Source: JAFALX01 sp036378495 | GTDB taxonomy: Bacteria > Chloroflexota > Dormibacteria > Aeolococcales > Aeolococcaceae | Length of the DNA stretch: 15,627 nucleotides | NCBI GenBank assembly: GCA_036378495.1 | Contig: DASUWI010000046.1 | Coordinates: 1 to 15,627, forward strand | Reading direction: 5' to 3' | Shown: one piece after another, positions 1-8,997 of the stretch | Position numbering within the stretch: the first letter of the stretch is position 1 | How the letters are laid out: each line of letters begins with the position of its first letter | Program-made: the position numbers and the translations under genes | The notes under the pieces: generated by a model | The model's input: the letters and a program-made list of their open reading frames with translations, nothing else | Told to the model about the DNA's origin: nothing | Databases searched by the model: none

Positions 1-200
1 AACAGGCTCAACGGCTGCGTGCCCACGGTGGCCGCGTGCGGCATGTTGAACAGCAGGCCGCCGGCGATGGACGCCACCACCGCTGCGGTGAGCACCGTGA
101 GGCCACGGATCGCCGCCGTCATCCGCGACGGCACCAGCTGCAGGAGCAGCGCGCCACCGACCGGGATGACGATGACGAGCGTCAGCCAGGGCACGTTCAT
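1..200 (-). CDS. nuoM: NADH-quinone oxidoreductase subunit M, N-terminal part (cut by window edge)
   Basis: Only the first 66 codons are visible; the gene continues past base 1. The ATG (198-200) overlaps the nuoL stop codon as ATGA, the coupling used throughout this operon. The translation begins MNVPWLTLVIVIPVGGALLL, a hydrophobic first transmembrane helix, followed by a short basic stretch (VPSRMTAAIRG) and a second hydrophobic segment, as expected for the N-terminus of NuoM, an antiporter-like proton-pumping subunit of complex I. Position directly after nuoL matches the canonical nuo order. The catalytic lysines and the TM5 glutamate lie outside the window, so nothing can be said about activity. 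nuoN presumably follows (inference). Confidence 0.88.
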   Translation of the reverse strand, partial: MNVPWLTLVIVIPVGGALLLQLVPSRMTAAIRGLTVLTAAVVASIAGGLLFNMPHAATVGTQPLSL

Positions 201-2146
201 CGCGACACGACGACCACGGTGACGATGACGAAGATCACGGCGAAGACGGTGAACAGCGCCGCGTAGTCACGGATGAACCCCGTCTCGTACGAGCGCAGGT
301 CGATGCTGAACCCGCGCATCGCGTTCACCAGCCCGCGGATCCAGCCGTCCATGACGTCCGGCTCGACCACGCGCCGCAGCGTGCGCCCCACCGCTCGCGT
401 GGGGCGCCCCAGACAGGCGTCGTAGATCTGGTCGAAGTAGAACTTGTTGTAGGAGAGCCGCACCAGCTGCTGCGGCAGCGCGCGCGCCACGGCGGCCGGC
501 TCCCACCGGTGCTCGTACCAGAGGCGCAGCGCGAGGCCGGCGCCGCCGAGGCTGGCGAGCGTGCCCAGCGCGAGCCCGAGGAACCCCAGTCCGAGTGAGG
601 GCTCCGTGGCGTACCCGGACGGCGCGCCGCTGAACACCGGGCCCAAAAAGTCAGAGAACACGTGCAGCGTGTTCGGCAGCGGGAACTGCAGCGGCCAGGC
701 GACGATCAGGCTGAGCGCGGCCAGCGCCAGCACCGGGATCAGCATCACGCGGCGGGCTTCCTTGGCCGCCCACACGCGTGCGGTCTGGGGTTCGCCGTGG
801 AAGACCACGAAGTACAACCGGAACGCGTACAGCGCGGTGAGCACGTTGACGCCCACACCCACGAGGTACAGCACCCACGGGATCGGTCCCGGGCCGGAGG
901 TGAGGCCAAGGCCGAGCAGGTTCTCCTTGCTGAACCAGCCCGACCAGAACGGGATGCCGGCGAGCGCGAGCGAGCCGAAGAAGAACGCGAACGCCGTCAG
1001 CCGCATGCGCGGAGCCACGCCGCCCATCAGCCGGATGTCCTGCTCGTCGCGCAGCGCGTGGATCACGTTGCCGGCGGCGAGGAAGAGCAGCGCCTTGAAG
1101 ATCGCGTGCGTGGTGAAGTGGAACATCCCGGCCGCGTACGCGCCGATGCCCACCGCGTAGATCATCAGGCCGATCTGCGACATCGTCGAGTACGCGATCA
1201 CGCGCTTGATGTCGATCTGCGAGAGGGCGATGATGCCCGCCATCAGGGCCGTGCCGATGCCCACCAGCGCCACCATCCCCTGGGCGACCGGCGCCAGGTT
1301 GAACAGCGGGTGGAAGCGCGCGATCAGGTAGACGCCCGCCGTCACCATGGTCGCCGCGTGGATCAGTGCCGAGACCGGGGTGGGGCCCTCCATGGCATCG
1401 GGCAGCCACGTGTGCAGCGGGAACTGCGCGCTCTTGGCGAACGCGCCGATGGCGAGCAGCACGCAGATCGCGGTGATGACGATGCCGCCGCTCTGGAACG
1501 CCTGGGTGCGCGCGAAGATGGTGGGCAGGTTGAGCGTGTGCGCATTGAGGAAGATGCCGAACGCCGCGAAGACCATCGCCACGTCGCCGATCACCTGGGT
1601 GATGAACGCCTTGCGCGCCGCCAGCACGGCGCTGCGCCGCTCGTACCAGAAGGCGATCAACAGGTAGCTGCTCAGCGCGACCAGCGCCCAGCCGACGATG
1701 AGGATCACCAGGTCCGCGGCCAGCACGAGCGTCAACATCGAGAAGATGAAGAAGTTCATGTAGGACATGAACCGGGCAATGCCCGGGTCATGCTCCATGT
1801 AGCCGACGCTGTACACGTGGATGACGAACCCGATCCCTGTGATCACCATGATCATCAAGGCGCTCAGCGGATCCAGCGTGAAGTCCGCGTTGACCGAGAG
1901 GTTGCCGCTGCCCAGGTCGATCCAGTTCCACATGCGCACCGTCGTCGACTGGTGTCCCGCGGACGCGCCGATGACGTTGACCAGGACCACCACGGCGACG
2001 GCGAACGCGGCCAGGATCGAGAGGGTGCCTGCGAGGTTGACGAAGCGGCGGCCGAGCCGCGGACCGAGCAGACCGCACGCGACGCTTCCTCCCAATGGCA
2101 GGAGCAGGATCAGCGCGACGAGAAGGCCTGCGGTGTCGACGCTCAC
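197..2146 (-). CDS. nuoL: NADH-quinone oxidoreductase subunit L (proton-pumping membrane subunit)
   Basis: The 649-residue protein has the usual NuoL length and hydrophobicity. NuoL is the distal antiporter-like subunit of complex I, carrying one proton channel and the long lateral helix at its C-terminus. Visible family signatures include D188 in a VIGDV context, K238 followed by SAQFPLHTWLPDAMEGP, H263 in SALIHAATMVTAGVYL, and K351 in AIFKALLFL. The start is GTG at 2146, overlapping the nuoK stop by 4 bp (GTGA); its end overlaps the nuoM start. Oddity: the conserved TM5 glutamate (E144 in the E. coli protein, normally G-W-E) is alanine here (G152-W153-A154, codon at 1685-1687), although D188 keeps the 34-residue spacing of E. 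coli E144 to D178. Identity is very secure. Confidence 0.97.
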   Translation of the reverse strand: MSVDTAGLLVALILLLPLGGSVACGLLGPRLGRRFVNLAGTLSILAAFAVAVVVLVNVIGASAGHQSTTVRMWNWIDLGSGNLSVNADFTLDPLSALMIMVITGIGFVIHVYSVGYMEHDPGIARFMSYMNFFIFSMLTLVLAADLVILIVGWALVALSSYLLIAFWYERRSAVLAARKAFITQVIGDVAMVFAAFGIFLNAHTLNLPTIFARTQAFQSGGIVITAICVLLAIGAFAKSAQFPLHTWLPDAMEGPTPVSALIHAATMVTAGVYLIARFHPLFNLAPVAQGMVALVGIGTALMAGIIALSQIDIKRVIAYSTMSQIGLMIYAVGIGAYAAGMFHFTTHAIFKALLFLAAGNVIHALRDEQDIRLMGGVAPRMRLTAFAFFFGSLALAGIPFWSGWFSKENLLGLGLTSGPGPIPWVLYLVGVGVNVLTALYAFRLYFVVFHGEPQTARVWAAKEARRVMLIPVLALAALSLIVAWPLQFPLPNTLHVFSDFLGPVFSGAPSGYATEPSLGLGFLGLALGTLASLGGAGLALRLWYEHRWEPAAVARALPQQLVRLSYNKFYFDQIYDACLGRPTRAVGRTLRRVVEPDVMDGWIRGLVNAMRGFSIDLRSYETGFIRDYAALFTVFAVIFVIVTVVVVSR

Positions 2147-2454
2147 TCGCTCAGCTCACTGAGGTCGTCGACGTCGAGCTTGCGTCCCAGGCGGAAGATC
2201 GTGGTCATGATGGCGAGGCCCACCACCACCTCTGCGGCGGCCACCACGATCACCATGAAGGCGAAGACCTGGCCTTCCTGGCTGTTGAGAAACCGTCCAT
2301 ACGCCACCAGCGCGACGTTGCCGGCGTTGAGCATGAGCTCGATACACATGAACACCACCAGCGGGTTGCGGCGGATGAGCACGCCGGCAGCGCCCAGCGT
2401 GAACATGAAGGCGGAGAGCCCGAGCAGGTAGGGAAAGACGGCAGTGGTGATCAC
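2143..2454 (-). CDS. nuoK: NADH-quinone oxidoreductase subunit K
   Basis: The 103-residue product has three predicted membrane helices and is the standard size for NuoK, a small antiporter-related subunit in the membrane arm of complex I. The two conserved membrane glutamates are present: E39 in CIELMLNAGN (helix 2) and E75 in VVAAAEVVVG (helix 3), 36 residues apart as in E. coli (E36/E72). The GTG start at 2454 has a strong Shine-Dalgarno AGAGGAG on the minus strand (2462-2468) with 7 nt spacing. The gene is separated from nuoJ by 105 bp, one of two breaks in an otherwise overlapping operon, and overlaps nuoL by 4 bp. The C-terminus is acidic (DVDDLSELSE). Confidence 0.96.
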   Translation of the reverse strand: MITTAVFPYLLGLSAFMFTLGAAGVLIRRNPLVVFMCIELMLNAGNVALVAYGRFLNSQEGQVFAFMVIVVAAAEVVVGLAIMTTIFRLGRKLDVDDLSELSE

Positions 2455-2559
2455 AACAGGGCTCCTCTGGAGCGGTGCTGCGGAGCCGTGGCGGCCCGGC
2501 CCTCGAACCTGCGATCGTCGCTCGCCGCCCCGCCACTCATCGGATTCGCGATCATCACC
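2455..2559 (-). other. nuoJ-nuoK intergenic gap with ragged repeat match
   Basis: This 105-bp non-coding gap interrupts a tightly overlapping operon. It contains the nuoK ribosome binding site. It also holds a stretch (about 2517-2545) that partly resembles the 22-bp palindromic repeat found between nuoH and nuoI: plus-strand GTCGCTC, then an unrelated filler, then ACTCATCGGA, one base shorter than the repeat's ACTCCATCGGA. No promoter or terminator is convincing here. Confidence 0.4.
2462..2468 (-). promoter_or_regulatory. nuoK ribosome binding site inside a small hairpin
   Basis: Minus-strand AGAGGAG lies 7 nt before the nuoK GTG and fixes that start. It overlaps an inverted repeat GCTCC-AGA-GGAGC (2461-2473), so the Shine-Dalgarno occupies the loop and 3' arm of a potential 5-bp stem. 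The sequence shows the stem; any effect on translation is inference. Confidence 0.6.
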
Positions 2560-3117
2560 TCACGCCGCTCCATCGGAACGGCGCGTCAGGTACACGGCGC
2601 CGATCGCCGCCACCAGCAGCAGCAGCGACGTGATCTCGAACGGCAGGATGTACGTGGTGAACAGCTGCCCGGCAACGGTCTGCACGTTGCCGGCGGCGTT
2701 GACCGCGTCCGCCGGGAAGCTGAACGTGTGGTAGGGATTCGAGGCCGCGCCCACCTGCTGGCCGCGCAGCCCGCCGGGTCCCACGGTGATGCCGTTGCGG
2801 GCGGTGACGAAGACGAGGATGGTGATGCCCGCCACGGCGGCGATGCCCACGAGCGTGCGGTAGTCGAGCGCGGGCCGGTCCTCGGCCTCGGGGTTGAGCA
2901 GCGCGATGATGAAGACGAACAGGACCATCACGGCGCCCGCGTAGATGATGATCTGCACGGCGAACAGGAACTGCGCGTTGAGCAGCAGGAAGATCACCGC
3001 GACGAACGACAGGGTCACCACCAGGCTGAGCGCCGAGTAGATGGTCTCGCGGGCGAGCACGACGCCGAGCGCGCTGATGGCCGCGAGCCCCATGACGATG
3101 CCCAGCAGGACGGTCAT
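2560..3117 (-). CDS. nuoJ: NADH-quinone oxidoreductase subunit J
   Basis: The 185-residue protein is of normal NuoJ length with about five membrane helices. NuoJ sits in the membrane arm between NuoA/H and NuoK and carries the pi-bulge helix thought to help couple quinone reduction to pumping. The diagnostic segment is VQIIIYAGAVMVLFVF (around residues 54-69). The ATG (3115-3117) overlaps the nuoI stop as ATGA. The extreme C-terminus (TRRSDGAA) is encoded by sequence sharing an 11-bp match (TTCCGATGGAG, minus strand) with the palindromic repeat upstream of nuoI, so the tail may have been shaped by a repeat remnant (inference). The gap before nuoK is 105 bp. Confidence 0.95.
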   Translation of the reverse strand: MTVLLGIVMGLAAISALGVVLARETIYSALSLVVTLSFVAVIFLLLNAQFLFAVQIIIYAGAVMVLFVFIIALLNPEAEDRPALDYRTLVGIAAVAGITILVFVTARNGITVGPGGLRGQQVGAASNPYHTFSFPADAVNAAGNVQTVAGQLFTTYILPFEITSLLLLVAAIGAVYLTRRSDGAA

Positions 3118-3740
3118 CGGCGCTTCGGTGGCGGCGGGTCGGTGACGGTGGGCACGTCGGCGGGGATGCCCAGGTCGCCGGGGTGCGGCGTGCGCACGCG
3201 CACCTGGTCGCTGCCCTCCCACGCTGCGCGCGGGCTGACACCGGGATCGAGGCGCTGCCGCGCCGTCGAATCGGCGCCGGCACCCACGTCGCTCGCCGGC
3301 GAGCGCTGCTGCGCGAAGTTCGGCCACGACTCGAGCAGCTCGGCCTTGGTGACCACGGTGCGCTCCCGGCGGTAGTCGGCGAGCTCGAACTGCGGGCCCA
3401 GCGTGATTGCCTCGGTGGGGCAGGCCTCCGCGCAGTAGCCGCAGAAGATGCAGCGCATCAGGTTGATCTCGTAGCGCTCCGCGTAGCGCTCGCCCGGGGA
3501 CACGGGGTTCTGCGGATCGTTCTCCGCGGCGAGCACGTAGATGCAGCCGACGGGACAGGCGGCGGCGCAGAGCTCGCAGCCGATGCAGCGCTCCAGGCCG
3601 TTGTCGTAGCGGTGCAGGATGTGCCGCCCGCGATGCCGCGGCGAGACCGGCTTCTGCTCCTCGGGATAGTTGAGCGTGATCGGCTTGCTCATCATCTTCT
3701 TGATGGTGAAGCGCAGTCCTTCGACGAGCTCTTTGATCAC
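3114..3740 (-). CDS. nuoI: NADH-quinone oxidoreductase subunit I (two 4Fe-4S ferredoxin-like subunit)
   Basis: NuoI carries clusters N6a and N6b, passing electrons from NuoG to NuoB. Both 4Fe-4S motifs are intact: C52, C55, C58 with C62 and C97, C100, C103 with C107 (CIGCELCAAACP and CIFCGYCAEACP). The GTG at 3740 is chosen because the family-like N-terminus (VIKELVEGLRFTIKKMM) begins exactly there, with GGAG 5 nt upstream. That start lies at the edge of the repeat array: the Shine-Dalgarno and the first bases of the start codon belong to the terminal repeat copy. An in-frame ATG at 3836 would add 32 repeat-encoded residues (240 aa in total). After about residue 148 there is a roughly 60-residue Pro/Arg/Asp-rich tail, longer than in typical NuoI. 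The gene overlaps nuoJ by 4 bp. Confidence 0.95.
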   Translation of the reverse strand: MIKELVEGLRFTIKKMMSKPITLNYPEEQKPVSPRHRGRHILHRYDNGLERCIGCELCAAACPVGCIYVLAAENDPQNPVSPGERYAERYEINLMRCIFCGYCAEACPTEAITLGPQFELADYRRERTVVTKAELLESWPNFAQQRSPASDVGAGADSTARQRLDPGVSPRAAWEGSDQVRVRTPHPGDLGIPADVPTVTDPPPPKRR

Positions 3741-4100
3741 AGTCGCTCCGCGACTCCATCGGAATGACGGTTCATGGATCTCACAGTCGCTCCGCGACTC
3801 CATCGGAATTGCGGAATCGTGATTTACGAATCTCATGTCAGGCGCTCCGCGACTCCATCGGAATGACGACAGTCGCTCCGCGACTCCATCGGAAGAGGCG
3901 ACAGTCGCTCCGCGACTCCATCGGAATGGCGAAATCGTGATTTACGAATCTCATTTTCAGGCGCTCCGCGACTCCATCGGTATATTGCGGAATCGTGATT
4001 TACGAATCTCATGTCAGTCGCTCCGCGACTCCATCGGAAGAGGCGACAGGCGCTCCGCGACTCCATCGGAATGACGACAGTCGCTCCGCGACTCCATCGC
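3741..4100. repeat. Nine-copy palindromic intergenic repeat array between nuoH and nuoI
   Basis: A 22-bp unit recurs at plus-strand starts 3741, 3785, 3840, 3871, 3903, 3959, 4016, 4048 and 4079. It reads AGKCGC, TCC, GCGACT (a 6-bp stem with a 3-nt loop) followed by CCATCGG. K is T in six copies and G in three (3840, 3959, 4048); G breaks one stem pair. The last copy ends CCATCGC. Units are separated by short linkers (9-10 nt, aatgacgac or aagaggcgac), one 22-nt linker, or long AT-rich linkers (33-35 nt) built on aatcgtgatttacgaatctc. The same linkers recur, so it is not CRISPR. All copies have the same orientation. I do not recognise a named family; it resembles REP/BIME-like dispersed palindromes in form only. 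Confidence 0.95.
3746..3749 (-). promoter_or_regulatory. Apparent nuoI ribosome binding site provided by the terminal repeat copy
   Basis: Minus-strand GGAG sits 5 nt before the GTG at 3738-3740. It lies in the loop and first 3'-arm base of the repeat hairpin (AGTCGC-GGA-GCGACT), which ends directly next to the start codon. This supports the GTG start. That the hairpin modulates nuoI translation is inference. Confidence 0.55.
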
Positions 4101-4203
4101 GACTGGCTTTCATGGATCTCATTCCGGCGCCTCGCGCCGGAATCCGGCCTCTGTTTCAGCATGTTCTTTGCATTCTTTCCTCTGGACACCGCGGAGCGGT
4201 GTG
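4101..4203. other. AT-richer spacer after nuoH with two hairpins
   Basis: Between the repeat array and the nuoH stop lie two inverted repeats. One has 9-bp arms ATTCCGGCG and CGCCGGAAT around a 5-nt loop (4121-4143). The other has 7-bp arms ACACCGC and GCGGTGT around GGA (4186-4202), beginning one base after the nuoH stop. The stretch 4148-4182 (tttcagcatgttctttgcattctttcc region) is much lower in GC than its surroundings. Neither hairpin is followed by a U-tract in the nuo direction, so they are not classic terminators; partial termination, RNA processing or repeat-element debris are all possible. No coding potential is convincing. Confidence 0.6.
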
Positions 4204-5207
<1,004 letters not shown>

Positions 5208-5211
<4 letters not shown>

Positions 5212-7169
5212 GCGGGTACCTGGACGCGCCAGAGCGCGCGGCCGCCGTTGCCCGCCGCCGCGTACGCGGGCAGCGCCGCGCGCAGCGCGCGGTTGACCGA
5301 CACCGGATCTCCGCCCGGCCAGTCGGCGGCGCCCAGCTCGGCCGCGAGTGCGGTGAGCACGCGCGTCTCCGCCGGTGTCTGTGTCGCCGGCGGCAGGGCG
5401 GGCCGCACCCGCTGCACCCGCCCCTCGAGGTTGGTGACGCTTCCGATCTTCTCGACGATGGCGTGACCCGGGATCAGCACGGTCGCGTGCGCGGTCACCT
5501 CGCTCGGCACCGTGTCGATGACGACGACGCTCGCGGCGCGTGACACCGCGCGAACGAGCACATCACCCGCCGCCTGCAGGGCGGAGCTGGGGCCGAGCAG
5601 CACGAGCGCCTTGATCTCACCACGCGCGGCAGCCTCGAGGATGTCGGCGCCGCCGGCCCCGGCCGGTCGCGCCGCGACGTAGCCGGGCAGGACGTTGGGC
5701 AGGAGGCCGAGGTCCTTCGCGCCGCGCCCGTTCACGCCGCGGGTGACCGTCAGGCGCTTCACCGTGCCGCGCCCCGCCAGGTGGGCCGCCACCTGCGCCG
5801 CGCGCTCGCGATTGCTCTCGTCCGCGATGATGCCGACGAACCCCGCGTCACCGCGGAGGCTGGCGACCTCCGCCGGATGCGGGTCCGGGCGCAGCCGGCG
5901 CACCGTGCGTCCGCGCTTGTGCTCCGCTTTGAACAGGCGCAGCGTGAGCACCGGCGCCTCGTTTTCGGGCTCGGGGCCGAGCACCACGATGAGATCGCAC
6001 TCCTCGATCTCGGCGATGCCGAGCTCGTGCTCAGCAGCAGAGATTCCCGCGAACGTGCTCAGCTGGTGATCGATGTTCGCGGTGCCGATCACGTTCCGCG
6101 CCAGGCGCTCGAGCAGGAACAGCTCCTCGTTTGTGTTCGCCGCCGAGCCGATGACACCGACACTCGCGGGCCCGCTCTCCTCGATGACGTGGCGCAGCTC
6201 CGTGGCCGCCTGGGCGATCGCCTCGCCGGTGGCCACGTCGCGCGCCTCACCGTGGCGCGGATGCAGCGCTGCGCGGCGCACCCGTTCGGTGGAGTTCCAG
6301 CGCGGCACGCTGTAGCGCCCGCGGTCGCAGAGCCACATGTCCTCGACGAGCGGGTTGTCGCGCGAGGCGAACCGCTTGATCTCGAAGTCGCGGGCGTCGA
6401 TGTTCAGGTTGCAGCCGTAGGAGCACTCCGGGCAGACACCGGCCGTGCGCTGCAGCTCCCAGGGCCGGGCCACGAAACGGTACTCGCGATGCGTCAGCGC
6501 CCCCACCGGGCAGACCTCCGGCAGGTTGCCCTGGAACCGCGACTGCAAAGGCTGCTCGTTGAAGGTGCCGACCAGCGTCTGCACGCCACGCTGCTGCAGC
6601 ACGATCTCCTTCTCGCCGGTGATCTCGTCGTAGTAGCGCACGCAGCGCCAGCAGAGGATGCAGCGCTCCTGATCGAGCTCGATGTGCTCTGAGAGTGGCA
6701 GCGCCTTGTTGAAATGAACCTTTTCTGTGATCGGAAAGCGCGAGATCGAGGGGCCGTAGCGGAACGTGAAGTCCTGCAGGTCGCACTCGCCGCCGCGATC
6801 GCAGACGGGGCAGTCGAGCGGATGGTTGACCAGCAGGAACTCGAGCATCCCCTCACGCAGCTTGACCACGTCGGCGTCGCCGGTGGAGACGACCATGCCC
6901 TCGCTGACGTACGTGGCGCACGCGGGCTGCGGCTTGGGGAACTTCTCGATGGTGACCAGGCACATCCGGCACACGGCCACCGGCTCCATCTTGGGATGCG
7001 AGCAGTAGATCGGAATGTGGATGCCGAGCCCGGCGGCGGCGTCGAGCACCAGCGTTCCCTTGGGCACGCGCACCTGGCGGCCGTCGATGGTGACACCGAC
7101 CCGGCCGTCGTCCTGCGGCGGCACACCCCCCGCACTTCCTCCCTTGACCGGTGGCGCGCCGCTCGCCAT
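5208..7169 (-). CDS. nuoG: NADH-quinone oxidoreductase subunit G (iron-sulfur, molybdopterin-oxidoreductase-like)
   Basis: The 653-residue protein relays electrons from NuoF towards NuoI. The N-terminal ferredoxin domain has 2Fe-2S ligands C56, C67, C70 and C84; the N5 set is H116, C120, C123 and C129; the N4 set is C170, C173, C176 and C220. A further set, C246, C249, C253 and C281 (CPECSYGC and LCDRGRY), matches the N7 cluster found in many bacterial enzymes but not in mitochondria. Residues from about 290 form a molybdopterin-oxidoreductase-like fold. At 653 residues it is shorter than E. coli or Thermus NuoG, with the reduction in the C-terminal region. The start ATG at 7169 lies 3 bp after the nuoF stop; no strong Shine-Dalgarno, so coupling is likely. 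It overlaps nuoH by 4 bp. Confidence 0.96.
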
Positions 7170-7172
7170 GTC

Positions 7173-8462
<1,290 letters not shown>

Positions 8463-8475
8463 CCGCGCGCAGATC

Positions 8476-8997
8476 CTATCGGCCGCGCGGAGCGCCCGCG
8501 CCCCGCTCCGGCTGCTTCGGCGCGGCGCCGCGCGCCGATGCCAGGATGTCGTCGACGCGCGCCGGGGTCAGGTTCTCCTGGAACCCGTGGTCGAGCTGCA
8601 TCGCCGGCGCCCCGCCGCAGGCCCCCAGGCACTCGACCGTGCTGGCCCAGGTGAACTCGCCGTCGGCGGTGGTGCCGCCCGAGGGGCAGCCGAGCGTGCG
8701 CTCGAGGTGGGCCACAATGTCGTCGGCCCCGCGCAGCGCGCACGACACGTTCGTGCACACGAGCACCTCGTGCCGGCCGCGCGGGTGCAGGAAGTACATC
8801 GAGTAGAACGTGGCCACCGCCTCGACCTCGCTGGCGGTGAGGTCCAGCAACGCGGCCACCTCGGTCATCGCGTCCGGCGTGATCTCGCCGAGCTCGTGCT
8901 GCACCGCCCAGAGCGCGGGCAGCACGGCGCTGCGCGCAGACGGGTAGCGGCCGCGAGCGCGCTTGATCTCCGTGCGTGTCGCCGCGGCGAGGCTCAT
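8476..8997 (-). CDS. nuoE: NADH-quinone oxidoreductase subunit E (thioredoxin-like 2Fe-2S)
   Basis: The 173-residue protein is a standard NuoE: an N-terminal helical bundle followed by a thioredoxin-like 2Fe-2S domain carrying cluster N1a. The four ligands are C81 and C86 (VCTNVSCALRG) and C123 and C127 (ECLGACGGAP). Upstream, the segment VATFYSMYFL (61-70) is typical of the family. The ATG overlaps the nuoD stop by 4 bp (ATGA at 8994-8997). The short basic C-terminus (residues 155-173) looks disordered and is not conserved in my recollection of the family. Confidence 0.96.
   Translation of the reverse strand: MSLAAATRTEIKRARGRYPSARSAVLPALWAVQHELGEITPDAMTEVAALLDLTASEVEAVATFYSMYFLHPRGRHEVLVCTNVSCALRGADDIVAHLERTLGCPSGGTTADGEFTWASTVECLGACGGAPAMQLDHGFQENLTPARVDDILASARGAAPKQPERGAGAPRGR

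Noticed and set aside
662..2431. Long plus-strand open frame opposite nuoL and nuoK
   Set aside because: High-GC codon bias produces long open antisense frames; the translation is His/Arg/Asp/Gln-rich low-complexity, typical of a shadow. The same holds for 4168-5466, 5781-6692, 6714-8339 and 9075-10349.
3741..4100. CRISPR array
   Set aside because: The units are regularly repeated but the spacers are 9-35 nt, recur identically, and are not unique; no cas gene is nearby.
4121..4143. Intrinsic terminator ending the nuoA-H transcript
   Set aside because: The stem is good but no U-run follows on the minus strand, and nuoI-M need upstream transcription unless an unseen internal promoter exists.
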